Below are positions 7,991-16,657 of a stretch of DNA of 43,324 nt, in pieces. Position 1 is the stretch's first letter, and each line of letters starts with the position of its first letter. Both the position numbers and the translations under genes were made by a program. Source of the stretch: Candidatus Fermentibacterota bacterium (GTDB taxonomy: Bacteria; Fermentibacterota; Fermentibacteria; Fermentibacterales; JCC-6). The notes below the pieces were generated by a model that made no database searches, had not been told where the DNA came from, and saw only the letters and a program-made list of their open reading frames with translations. Where the stretch lies: the NCBI GenBank assembly GCA_030609965.1, contig JAUWSQ010000019.1:1-43324 (forward strand), read 5' to 3'.

Positions 7991-8031
7991 CCAGGCATGC
8001 CATAAAGCTGATTGTAAATGCAATTCTCTAT
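7991..8031. repeat. intergenic repeat element, copy 2
   Basis: Shares CCAGGCAT and the segment GCT.ATTGT.AAT.CAATTCTC with 2786-2824; the spacer between the two blocks is 8 nt here and 6 nt there. Lies directly after a stop codon and 126 bp before the AbiEi-like gene. Confidence 0.45.
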
Positions 8032-8156
8032 TACAGTTCAGAATGGCTGACCTCTTGAAAACATCATACAGCCAGGGTGATGACATTGGATGCGGAATAC
8101 GCTAGATTTCTGTACGATACACTCAAATTATGAGGGTATTATACAAAAGGGTATAT

Positions 8157-8804
8157 ATGCTTGCTTCTATTGAAAAGCTGATCGAAGCTGGATTTCGGGA
8201 TCGTGTAATTCGTACTGACGATCTTTATCACGTTCTCAATGGCAGCCCAAAGCGAATTCAAAGCCTTGTTTACAGAGCCATGTCTGCAGGAGAACTAATT
8301 CGCCTCAGAAGAGGTATCTATATTCTCTGTTCGAAATATAGAAGCCGGAAACCTGTTTCCTTTCACCTGGCGAATCAGATGGTTAGGGAGAGTTACGTTT
8401 CTTTCGAGAGTGCTTTGTCATTTCATGGATTCATTCCCGAAAGTGTTCCGGTTATCAGCAGTGCTGTCCGCTCTTCGCGAAGTAGAGTCATTGAAACCGA
8501 ACTTGGAAGATTCGAGTACGTTCATATCCCTCTAGGGATAAAAGATTTTCTTACATTGGTTGAACGAGTCGATGCAGGTTTACAGTCATTTCTTGTAGCT
8601 TCCGCCCTTCGTGCGCTTGCTGATATGGTATACGAACGTAAACTGCAATGGACAGGCATTGAATTTATCACTGAAAGTCTCCGGGTGGATAAAGATGAAC
8701 TTAAGACAATTGAACGGAAAGATTTCGAGCTGATTATCTCTGTATTCAGATCAGGCCGCGTTCAGAAGTATATGCGGAAACTGGAACAGGAGTTGTTTCA
8801 ATGA
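8157..8804 (+). CDS. AbiEi-like antitoxin/transcriptional regulator
   Basis: 215 residues from ATG 8157, preferred over ATG 8130 because AAAAGGG precedes it and no ribosome site precedes 8130. The N-terminal ~75 residues form a winged-helix-like domain (TDDLYHVLNGSPKRIQSLVYRAMSAGELIRLRRGIYIL), typical of AbiEi family antitoxins, where 'G.i.rl.rGiY.l' is a hallmark. The C-terminal part (SYVSFESALSFHGFIPE, then TELGRFEYVHIPLGI) matches the AbiEi antitoxin body. Members repress their own operon and neutralise the nucleotidyltransferase toxin encoded next. The last four bases overlap the toxin start (ATGA), as usual for this system. Confidence 0.85.
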   Translation: MLASIEKLIEAGFRDRVIRTDDLYHVLNGSPKRIQSLVYRAMSAGELIRLRRGIYILCSKYRSRKPVSFHLANQMVRESYVSFESALSFHGFIPESVPVISSAVRSSRSRVIETELGRFEYVHIPLGIKDFLTLVERVDAGLQSFLVASALRALADMVYERKLQWTGIEFITESLRVDKDELKTIERKDFELIISVFRSGRVQKYMRKLEQELFQ

Positions 8805-9658
8805 GCAGAATTCTTGAGGAAAGACTGAAAGGATATAACGCCGAAACGGCTGAGGGGGAGTTTGATGCTTTGAGGGAGATTCTTCAGGAAGTGATTCTTT
8901 CGGGGCTTTCTGATACGGATTTTTTCAACCTGGCTGTCTTCCAGAGAGGAGCCTGTCTCAGACTTGTTCACGGGTTGAGAAGATTTTCAGAAGATCTCAA
9001 CTTTGTCATGCTGGACGCACAACCACGATTCGACTGGAGTACATACGCGAAAAAGATCGTCAATCGATGCAATCTGTATGGTTTTGAACCTGAGTTTTTG
9101 AATAAAGAAAACCAGATCAGTCCTGTGAAGAAAATGCTTGTCAGACAGGGCTCTTTCTCTGATCTTATCTCATTTACACATACGCAAGACCCCAGAAGAA
9201 AAATCAGGATCAGGCTGGAAATTGATACTAACCCGCCTGAAGGATTGTCTACGGAGACATCCTTTCTTGATTTCCCTCTTCCGTATCGATTACAGATCCC
9301 AACTATCAGCTGTTTATTCGCCGGGAAATGTCACGCTTTACTATGCAGACAATATACGAAGGGGCGTGATCTGTTCGACTTTCAGTGGTTCATATCAAAA
9401 CACGTTGAACCTGACCTTGAGTATCTGCAAAGCACTCTTATTCAGACCGGTCCCTGGGAAGATAGTGATATTCACGTAACTCCATCATGGCTTAAGTTTG
9501 CTCTCATCGAAAGAATTGACTCTCTGGATTGGAGTGCTGCAAAGGATGATGTTTTAAGATTTCTTCCTGAGAGAGAAGTTGAAACCGTTCAGCTATGGAG
9601 CAGAGATTATTTTCTTAGCAGAATTAACAAATTGTACTCATATTCAAACAACAAATAA
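8801..9658 (+). CDS. AbiEii/AbiGii-family nucleotidyltransferase toxin, atypical active site
   Basis: 285 residues; matches the AbiEii/AbiGii toxin family over its length: FQRGACLRLVHGLRRFSEDLNF (residues 47-68), IRLEIDTNPPEG, and GKCHALLCRQYTKGRDLFDF. The family usually reads GGT.LR......R.SEDLDF; here GGT is RGA (49-51) and the second carboxylate of the D-x-D pair is Asn (D65-L-N67). In polymerase-beta-type nucleotidyltransferases these residues hold the nucleotide and metal, so activity may be reduced or lost; the rest of the fold looks intact. The gene is translationally coupled to its antitoxin by an ATGA overlap. The pair is a type IV toxin-antitoxin or abortive-infection module by family. 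Confidence 0.85.
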   Translation: MSRILEERLKGYNAETAEGEFDALREILQEVILSGLSDTDFFNLAVFQRGACLRLVHGLRRFSEDLNFVMLDAQPRFDWSTYAKKIVNRCNLYGFEPEFLNKENQISPVKKMLVRQGSFSDLISFTHTQDPRRKIRIRLEIDTNPPEGLSTETSFLDFPLPYRLQIPTISCLFAGKCHALLCRQYTKGRDLFDFQWFISKHVEPDLEYLQSTLIQTGPWEDSDIHVTPSWLKFALIERIDSLDWSAAKDDVLRFLPEREVETVQLWSRDYFLSRINKLYSYSNNK

Positions 9659-9688
9659 TTACCGCAGTGAAAGCAGAGGAGGGCCGGA

Positions 9689-9886
9689 ATGCCTGTTATC
9701 AGAATTGATGGACCAAAGGTTGCGGATATTGACAAGAAGCGGAAGTTCGTGAAAGAAGTAACCTCCGCCGCAAGTATTCTCTTCGGATTACCGGAGAATA
9801 CCATAGTCGTCCTGCTTCAGGAAAACTCTCCGGACAATGTGGCATCCGGAGGACAGTTGATATGTGACCTGCACAAATCGGATTAA
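9689..9886 (+). CDS. 4-oxalocrotonate tautomerase-family enzyme
   Basis: 65 residues, the usual length for a single-domain tautomerase. After Met removal the chain begins PVIRIDGPKV, giving the amino-terminal proline that acts as catalytic base in this family. The segment KKRKFVKEVTSAASILFGLPENTIVVLLQEN matches the helix-strand order of the monomer. Family members catalyse keto-enol tautomerisation of 2-oxo acids or related reactions as hexamers; the substrate here is unknown. GGAGGG lies 5 nt before the ATG, and the stop overlaps the next start (TAATG), so the following Cys-rich protein is made from the same message. Confidence 0.88.
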   Translation: MPVIRIDGPKVADIDKKRKFVKEVTSAASILFGLPENTIVVLLQENSPDNVASGGQLICDLHKSD

Positions 9887-10458
9887 TGAACACAATGGAC
9901 AGGGCCGCAATCAAAAGGCATATAGAGAACAGCAGGATTAAGGTAGAGTATGTTCTGGACAAGTACTACACGGACAAAGGGTGCCCGTGCGGAATCAAAC
10001 AGTTCGTGTACTGGGCTGGAAAGCAGCAGGGGCCGGGGTGGCAGGACAATATTCAGAATCAGCTTGTTGAATCAGCTCTGAAATTAGCCTGTTTTGAACG
10101 GATAGATGATTGCGAAAAGTCCTGGGGCCTTGATAGCTCGTACACCTGCAGCAACTGCGGTGCTAAATGGAACTATTTTTCGTTGGAATGGAGAATGCTG
10201 GCATTCCACAAACGGCTGGTGAAGGTCGGAGCCGATGATTCGGGCAAGCTGTACGATGAGATTATTTGTAGCGATGTTGCTGCAACTGTCGGACATGAAC
10301 CAGATGGAAGGAAAGCCCTGTCGCTGCAGCAATGGGTAGCATTTATGCTGGGCAGAGACTACAAGGCTGAATCTTATATAGCCAGCTACCCCACCGTTGA
10401 AAAAACAAAGGCAGGATTCTGGCAGAGACTGTTATCAGGATTCAGGCGAAATGAATAA
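9886..10458 (+). CDS. uncharacterised Cys-containing protein with zinc-ribbon-like motif
   Basis: 190 residues, soluble, no signal peptide. Two Cys clusters stand out: GCPCG near residue 34 and YTCSNCGAKW near residue 88; the latter is a CxxCG knuckle like that of zinc ribbons. LEWRMLAFHKRLVK and LSLQQWVAFMLGRDY are amphipathic helices. I do not recognise the family. The start overlaps the tautomerase stop by one base, so the two proteins are probably made together; a functional link is only inferred from that. Confidence 0.75.
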   Translation: MNTMDRAAIKRHIENSRIKVEYVLDKYYTDKGCPCGIKQFVYWAGKQQGPGWQDNIQNQLVESALKLACFERIDDCEKSWGLDSSYTCSNCGAKWNYFSLEWRMLAFHKRLVKVGADDSGKLYDEIICSDVAATVGHEPDGRKALSLQQWVAFMLGRDYKAESYIASYPTVEKTKAGFWQRLLSGFRRNE

Positions 10459-10504
10459 TTGAGCATAGCGGTCTGTGATACCGCTGAAATGGAGGATCGG
10501 ATTC

Positions 10505-11233
10505 ATGGAAAAATACCGGCCTGAAACCTACGGCGAGAAAATAGCTGATATTTACGACGACTGGTACAGTTCTCCTGATGAGTCCTCGATCTCCCTGCTG
10601 AGCGGCCTGGCACATCACGGACGCGTTCTTGAACTGGGTATCGGAACCGGCCGCATAGCATTGCCATTGAAGGAAAAGGGTATCGACATATCCGGTATCG
10701 ACGCTTCTGTATCCATGGTCAGGAAGCTGCATGCAAAACCTGGCGGAAAGGATATCCCGGTCACAATAGGGGATTTCTCGGACGTGCCCGCTGAAGGCAG
10801 CTACGACCTTATCTTCGTTGTATTCAATACTTTTTTCTCCTTAACTACGCAGGAAGAGCAGTTGAAATGCCTTCAGAACGCTGCGCGCAGGCTGACTGCC
10901 GAAGGGGTTTTTCTGATAGAGGCTTTTGTTCCCGATATCGGGAGATTCGATAGAGGCCAGAGCGTACGTGCTACGAATGTTGATGAGAACAGTGTTAAAA
11001 TCGATGTTTCTCGGCATGATCCGCTCAATCAGCTGGTCACCAGCCAGCATGTGATACTGACAGATACCGGTGTACGGCTTTACCCCGTAACTATTCGATA
11101 CACCTGGCCATCGGAGCTGGACATGATGGCAAGGGCCGCCGGCATGAAGCTGGTCAATAGATGGGGAAACTGGGAACGGGGGCGTTTTTCATCAGAAAGC
11201 GGAAAACATATATCGTTATATGGAATTCTGTAG
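10505..11233 (+). CDS. class I SAM-dependent methyltransferase
   Basis: 242 residues. The start at 10505 is placed by GGAGG about 8 nt upstream; an earlier in-frame codon at 10475 lacks one. Motif I is VLELGIGTGRIALPL, motif II ISGIDASVSMVRKL, then GDFSDV and YDLIFVVFNTFFSL (motifs III-IV), the standard Rossmann order of small-molecule methyltransferases. The C-terminal half (TIRYTWPSELDMMARAAGMKLVNRWGNW) is the strand pair commonly seen in this group. The acceptor is unknown. It follows the Cys-rich gene by 46 bp and may belong to the same transcript. Confidence 0.9.
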   Translation: MEKYRPETYGEKIADIYDDWYSSPDESSISLLSGLAHHGRVLELGIGTGRIALPLKEKGIDISGIDASVSMVRKLHAKPGGKDIPVTIGDFSDVPAEGSYDLIFVVFNTFFSLTTQEEQLKCLQNAARRLTAEGVFLIEAFVPDIGRFDRGQSVRATNVDENSVKIDVSRHDPLNQLVTSQHVILTDTGVRLYPVTIRYTWPSELDMMARAAGMKLVNRWGNWERGRFSSESGKHISLYGIL

Positions 11234-11403
11234 AGGTGCTGCCTTCCCATTGTTTTTATAGCTTCTTGAATATATCATATACATGAATAAATTCAGCTGG
11301 TTTAATTCGGGCAGGGAATCCGGGGAATCTGCTCCTGCAAGCCATACACTTTGGGGTCATGCGGTGTGGAGGGTTGTACCTTAACAGGAGGATGACATCG
11401 AAC

Positions 11404-13773
11404 ATGCCCGACAAGAATGACAAAACAGAGTTACGCCGCAATAATGCCGAATTGAAGAAACGCGTTTCTGAACTTGAAGAGATTATCAGGCAGCACATAC
11501 CGCAGGAATCCATACAGCTTAGCGAAGAAAAGTATCGCCTGTTAGCTGACAATTCACTTGATTGCATCTGGAAGATGGACGGAAACTTAAGATTCACTTA
11601 TGTGAATCGAGCCGTCTATTCGATATTTGCATTCACGCCGGAGGAATGGGTTGGCAGTTCTTTGTGGGACCATTGCAATAAAAAAGAGTACAGATCCATG
11701 AAGAAGCTGCTGGTCGATGATCTGAAAAATGAAAAATACCAGAGAACAGATCAGATGATGATACTTCATAAAGATGGCAGGGAACTTCCTATTGAAACGG
11801 TATCCCGAATTCTTATTGATGAAAACAAACGGTTTATCGGACTTCAGGGATCATCGCGTGATATCACCGAGCGGAACCGCATGGAAGAGGAACTTCGTGC
11901 CAGTGAAGAACGGTATTTCAATCTGTTCAACAATGCAAACGATCTCATCCAGATCGTCGGCCCAACCGGCAAATTCCTTTCGGTGAACAAGAAATGGCTG
12001 GCAACCCTGGAATACACGCTGGAAGAAGCGATGGAACTTAGCATCAGCGATATTCTTCCTGACGACAAAATAGCGCAGACCATGGAACGGTTGAAAAAAG
12101 TCTTAGATGGTGAAACCGTAAACTTTGAAACGGTTTTCGTATCAAAAAGCGGTCGTGAAATCACTGTGGAAGGCAGCGGGAATGACCTCTTCAAGAATGA
12201 CACCAGTGTTTCTGCTGTAGGGATATTCAGGGACGTCAGCGAGCGCGTGAGGGCTAAGAATCAGGTACTGGAGCTGGAAAAGTTTAATGAATCGATTGTT
12301 AACAATCTCTCTGAAGGAATCATTCTTGAGAATGACGAAGGTATACTTCAATTCGCTAATCCTGCCATGTTGAGAATGCTGGGATATGAAGAGGACGAAC
12401 TACTTGGTAATAAATGGGATGTCTTTGTTCCTGATGATCAGATTGAAATCGTGGGAGATGCTAATAGAAGAAGAAATCAAGGGGAAACCAATCGCTACGA
12501 GATGGATTTGATCAAGAAGAACAAAGAAAGGATATCTGTTCTTGTAAGCGGTGTTCCACACTATCGGAATGGTATCTATACAGGATTACTTGCCGCCTTT
12601 ATCGATATCACCGAACAGACAAAACTAGAGGCACAATTGCACCAGGCTCAGAAGATGGAATCCATCGGCCGGCTGGCGGGAGGTGTAGCCCACGATTTCA
12701 ACAACATGCTCGGCGTGATACTCGGTCACACGGAGATTGCGCTGGGGCAAATGGACCCGGCCGATCCGCTTCACACTCATCTGAGTGAGATCCGTACTGC
12801 CGCCGAGCGCTCCGCTGATCTGACGCGGCAGCTTCTGGCTTTCGCCCGCAAGCAGACCATCGCTCCACGGGTGCTCGATCTGAACCGTACAGTGGATGGA
12901 ATGCTCAAAATGCTTCAGCGATTAATCGGTGAGAACATCGATCTGACCTTCCTGCCCGGAACGGATCTGTGGCATGTAAATCTGGATCCTGTACAGATAA
13001 ATCAGGTACTGGTTAACCTTTGTGTCAACGCACGGGACTCCATCAGCAGCTTTGGCAAGATCACCATCGAAACGGAAAACGCCAATCCTGACGATGCTTA
13101 CTGCGCCGGCCATCCCGGATTCTATCCCGGGGAGTATGTGCTTATGACCATAAGCGATACCGGATGCGGCATGGACAGCGAAACCAAGCGCAATCTTTTT
13201 GAACCGTTCTTCACAACAAAGGAGGTGGGTAAAGGGACCGGCCTGGGGCTTTCCACGATTTACGGTATCGTTAAGCAGAACAATGGATTCATCGATGTAT
13301 ACAGCGAACCGGGCTACGGAACGATCTTTAAGATCTACCTTCCCCGGCTTACAGCCAGTGCTGCAGCGGAACAGAAGGAAGTAACCGTAGAACCGATCAA
13401 AGGGGGACAGGAAACCATCCTTCTGGTGGAAGATGAAGTATCGATCCTTCAGCTTATCATGATGATGCTTGAACATCAGGGCTATACAGTGATGAGTGCC
13501 TCCACACCGGGCGAGGCTATCAGCCTTGCGAAGGCGCACCCCGGTGAGATCGATCTCCTCATGACCGATGTCGTTATGCCCGAGATGAACGGAGGGGATC
13601 TGGCAAGGAATCTTCTGTCCTTCTATCCGAACCTAAAGCGCCTGTTCATGTCCGGCTACACAGCCAACGTTATCGCCCACCAGGGAGTGCTTGAGGAGGG
13701 GGTGATTTTCATCCAGAAACCATTCAGAAACAAGGATCTGGCTGTCAAAGTACGTGAGGCTCTTGATAGTTAA
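11404..13773 (+). CDS. three-PAS hybrid histidine kinase with C-terminal receiver
   Basis: 789 residues from ATG 11404 (AGGAGG 12 nt upstream; ATG 11392 is too close to it). A short coiled coil (LRRNNAELKKRVSELEEII) leads to PAS domains near residues 40, 168 and 291. The phosphoacceptor box is GGVAHDFNNML with His ~430. The ATPase domain has the N box (NLCVNARD, ~538), DTGCGMD (~585) and GKGTGLGLS (~611). A receiver follows from ~673 with phospho-acceptor Asp ~722 (LLMTDVVMPEMNG) and Lys in QKPF (~771). There is no membrane segment, so it is a cytoplasmic sensor. No response regulator gene is adjacent, so the output partner is elsewhere. Confidence 0.93.
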   Translation: MPDKNDKTELRRNNAELKKRVSELEEIIRQHIPQESIQLSEEKYRLLADNSLDCIWKMDGNLRFTYVNRAVYSIFAFTPEEWVGSSLWDHCNKKEYRSMKKLLVDDLKNEKYQRTDQMMILHKDGRELPIETVSRILIDENKRFIGLQGSSRDITERNRMEEELRASEERYFNLFNNANDLIQIVGPTGKFLSVNKKWLATLEYTLEEAMELSISDILPDDKIAQTMERLKKVLDGETVNFETVFVSKSGREITVEGSGNDLFKNDTSVSAVGIFRDVSERVRAKNQVLELEKFNESIVNNLSEGIILENDEGILQFANPAMLRMLGYEEDELLGNKWDVFVPDDQIEIVGDANRRRNQGETNRYEMDLIKKNKERISVLVSGVPHYRNGIYTGLLAAFIDITEQTKLEAQLHQAQKMESIGRLAGGVAHDFNNMLGVILGHTEIALGQMDPADPLHTHLSEIRTAAERSADLTRQLLAFARKQTIAPRVLDLNRTVDGMLKMLQRLIGENIDLTFLPGTDLWHVNLDPVQINQVLVNLCVNARDSISSFGKITIETENANPDDAYCAGHPGFYPGEYVLMTISDTGCGMDSETKRNLFEPFFTTKEVGKGTGLGLSTIYGIVKQNNGFIDVYSEPGYGTIFKIYLPRLTASAAAEQKEVTVEPIKGGQETILLVEDEVSILQLIMMMLEHQGYTVMSASTPGEAISLAKAHPGEIDLLMTDVVMPEMNGGDLARNLLSFYPNLKRLFMSGYTANVIAHQGVLEEGVIFIQKPFRNKDLAVKVREALDS

Positions 13774-14038
13774 TATCGAAAGGGGTTATTTCATGAAATA
13801 CAGCATCCTCCGGTATTGGTGTATGGAACAGTGATAATGTAGATATTGATTCCAGTGATGTCGGGATGGCCTGCCAAGGCCTTCAGGAAGCGGCTACGAC
13901 ATCGGCTGCTTCAAGTACCAGCAATAGTTCGGGCGACCAGTTACGGCGAACACGGTGGTGCCCCCCGGCATGGATTTGTGATTGCATCATCTGGGTATTT
14001 ACGCTATGATTTATTAACTTTAGCGGAGGAATACTATC
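13774..14038 (+). other. 265-bp intergenic region upstream of the TonB receptor
   Basis: Holds the leader of the receptor gene. One plus-strand frame stays open from about 13800 to the TGA near 14008 and reads GIGVWNSDNVDIDSSDVG followed by a Ser/Thr-rich stretch, but it has no start with a ribosome site. A 13-codon frame opens at ATG 13793 behind AAAGGGG. Neither is convincing as a gene; a decayed gene tail is possible. Confidence 0.3.
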
Positions 14039-16657
14039 TTGAATAAAATGCTCATTCTTTTACTCTTGCTGTTCACCTGTTCCGTTTATGCTGATACAAC
14101 CGGAATCATAGGTGGGTTCGTCTCGGATACGGAGGGAAATCCGCTTGTCGGAGCCACCGTAATGATAGAGGGTACCTACCTGGGCACAATGACGGATGCC
14201 GCTGGAGAGTACATAATTGCAGGGGTTCCTCCGGGCATTTACTCCGTAACCGCAAGTATGGTAGGCAGGGCCTCCTCCAGAATGGAGGGTGTTCTTGTGG
14301 TTGCCGACCAGCTCAGCAGGATTGACTTCAATCTTCCTTTCGACCCCACTGGTTCAACCGTCATCACCGTTCAGGAGTCAAGAATACATATCCTTCGGGA
14401 CGTTCCAGCTACCCTGCATCTGATGGACTTCACTGAGATAAGAACGATAACCTCCAGGAGTATTGTAGATGTGGTGACCGATCAGCCAGGCGTGGTTACC
14501 AGCCACGGTGAGGTACATGTGCGCGGCGGCCGCAGCGGAGAGGTGGAGTATCTTCTTGACGGTGTCTCAATCCGTTCCCCTATAGACAACCGATTCAACC
14601 TTGAACTGCCGCTGGGTGCAATATCAAACGCATCCCTGATGACCGGTGGGCTTGGTGCTGAATATGGGAATTCCATGTCGGGAGTTGTTAACCTCATCGG
14701 AAAGGAAGGTGCTGACAGGTACCACGGCTCACTGATATTCCGCCACGGAGATATAACAACCACTTCCTTTGAATCCGGGGACCAGCTTTTCGTAGAAGAA
14801 GCGGATGTGGAGCTCTGCAGAAGCGGGCTTACCGGTATTGAGGTTTCCGTATCGGGTCCTGAACCCATTACGGATAATCTGCTTCCTGCCATTGGAATCC
14901 ATATCCCGGGACAGATGCGGTTCAGCGCGTCCGGACAGTTCTCGCTAAGCGGCAGGGACACTCTGGATACCCGCGACAGATGGGAAAACAACTGGCAGAA
15001 TGACATCTCTGGTGTTGCCAAATTAACCTACAGGCCTCTTAACAGAACCAGCTTCGCTCTCACCGTCCTGGGTTCCAGCAGGAAAACTGGATGGAATGAA
15101 TGGGCCTGGTCCAGATACCATCTTCCAGCCTATATCAATAATGGTGCATACCTCGGAAGAAGCCAGGATTACGCCCTTCCTATCCGCTTCAGCGAGACAA
15201 TCGGGATTACCTTCAACGCCACGCAGCTCCTTGGAAGCGAAACCTCCCTTAAACTCACGATGGGCATAATGAAGTTCCAGAACTGGAACCGTATCCGCAG
15301 CCAGGAAGGGGGTTATATAGGGGAAAATACATACCCTCTGTACTGGTTCACACAGTATCAGCCTGAAGAGCGTCTCGCTGATTCCCTTGGATACTATCAT
15401 ACGGGGACCCACCCTAACGTATGGTTCGATTCCAAAGCAACGGTAAGCAGCATAATGCTGGGTTTCGACTCGAATCCCAACACCAGAACACGTATAAAGG
15501 CCGGAGTTTCAGCTGATTACTTTGATCTGTACCAGTACAGTATCTACGCAGAGAACTACGGCAATACATTAATTTCTCAGTGGAACGCTTACCCTCATTC
15601 GGGCTCCTGCTATCTCCAGGGAAGCTACAGATTCGGAGGGGGAGTGATAACAACGGCCGGCCTCAGGGCCGATATGTTCAATCCCAATACTTCTGTATTC
15701 GATTCGGAAGCCGCCCAGCAGGTCCAGGTTGAAACAAAATGGCATGTCAGTCCAAGGGTAGGCTTCTCCGTTCCCTTCAGCGAAAATTCCGTTCTTTTCT
15801 CGACATACGGACACCATTTTCAGATGCCTTCAATGAACTGCTTGTACGTTCAAACATCCTACAACCTTGCCGGGGACAAGATAGTAGCCGGCAATCCCGA
15901 TCTTGATGCAGAGATGACCCAGGTCTTTGAAGTAGGGATAAGGCATTTTATCGACAGGTTCACCGAATTCTCACTGGCAGCCTATTACAAGGATATGACA
16001 GGCCTGGTGAATACGGAAGACCATAGCGAGGGCACATACTACGTGTTTACAAACGACGACAGCCATGGAATGGTAAGAGGCATTGAAACAACCCTTAACA
16101 GGAGGGCGGGAAGCAATCTTTCAGGGCAGCTCTCGTATAGTCTTTCCGTTGCCAAGGGCAAATACTCATCAATGCTTGAGCGGTACAATTATGCTGAGAT
16201 GGGAGTTCTGTACATTTCCAATGAGGATAATTACCTTGACTGGGATCAGGCACATACGGCATCAGCATCCATTGAACTACGTTCTTTTGAATCCGAGGGC
16301 CCCCGGGTAGCTGGAATTCATCCGCTGGAGAACACCAGATTCGGTGTTTCCTGGAATTACGGCAGCGGTATGCCCTATACGCTTCCACCGGTGGAAGCGG
16401 AACTTATCGAAACCAACACAGAGAGGCATCCCTTTTCCATGCAGACTGATGTCGTCCTTTCAAGAATGTTCAGCATAGGCCCAGCGGAGCTGAGGCTGGT
16501 TCTGGGCATATTCAATATCTTCGACAGAAGAAACGTGGTTCACATTTACGATACGGAGCTCTTCCACTCAAGCGGTGAGCCCGGCGGCGCTGCGGGTAAC
16601 CCGAGAGCCTGGTCTCCAGCTCGGCATTTTGTTCTGTCTGCGGGGATAACATGGTAA
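14039..16657 (+). CDS. TonB-dependent receptor with N-terminal carboxypeptidase-regulatory-like domain
   Basis: 872 residues from a TTG start; GCGGAGGA ends 9 nt upstream, whereas the ATG three codons later is too far away. Signal peptide MNKMLILLLLLFTCSVYA. Residues ~22-105 are a CarboxypepD_reg-like domain (GFVSDTEGNPLVGATVMIEG, ...GEYIIAGVPPGIYSVTAS). The plug follows (VVTDQPGVVTSHGEVHVRGG, YLLDGVSIRSPID, GLGAEYGNSMSGVVNL). The remainder is beta-barrel and ends in the aromatic ITW expected of an outer-membrane protein. Such receptors import ligands across the outer membrane using TonB/ExbBD energy; the ligand is unknown. Its last bases overlap the start of a propeller lipoprotein gene, which suggests a receptor-lipoprotein complex. 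Confidence 0.92.
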   Translation: MNKMLILLLLLFTCSVYADTTGIIGGFVSDTEGNPLVGATVMIEGTYLGTMTDAAGEYIIAGVPPGIYSVTASMVGRASSRMEGVLVVADQLSRIDFNLPFDPTGSTVITVQESRIHILRDVPATLHLMDFTEIRTITSRSIVDVVTDQPGVVTSHGEVHVRGGRSGEVEYLLDGVSIRSPIDNRFNLELPLGAISNASLMTGGLGAEYGNSMSGVVNLIGKEGADRYHGSLIFRHGDITTTSFESGDQLFVEEADVELCRSGLTGIEVSVSGPEPITDNLLPAIGIHIPGQMRFSASGQFSLSGRDTLDTRDRWENNWQNDISGVAKLTYRPLNRTSFALTVLGSSRKTGWNEWAWSRYHLPAYINNGAYLGRSQDYALPIRFSETIGITFNATQLLGSETSLKLTMGIMKFQNWNRIRSQEGGYIGENTYPLYWFTQYQPEERLADSLGYYHTGTHPNVWFDSKATVSSIMLGFDSNPNTRTRIKAGVSADYFDLYQYSIYAENYGNTLISQWNAYPHSGSCYLQGSYRFGGGVITTAGLRADMFNPNTSVFDSEAAQQVQVETKWHVSPRVGFSVPFSENSVLFSTYGHHFQMPSMNCLYVQTSYNLAGDKIVAGNPDLDAEMTQVFEVGIRHFIDRFTEFSLAAYYKDMTGLVNTEDHSEGTYYVFTNDDSHGMVRGIETTLNRRAGSNLSGQLSYSLSVAKGKYSSMLERYNYAEMGVLYISNEDNYLDWDQAHTASASIELRSFESEGPRVAGIHPLENTRFGVSWNYGSGMPYTLPPVEAELIETNTERHPFSMQTDVVLSRMFSIGPAELRLVLGIFNIFDRRNVVHIYDTELFHSSGEPGGAAGNPRAWSPARHFVLSAGITW

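Noticed and set aside
13846..14046. A 66-codon open frame upstream of the receptor
   Set aside because: No ribosome site and a biased, low-complexity translation; more likely leader or decayed sequence.
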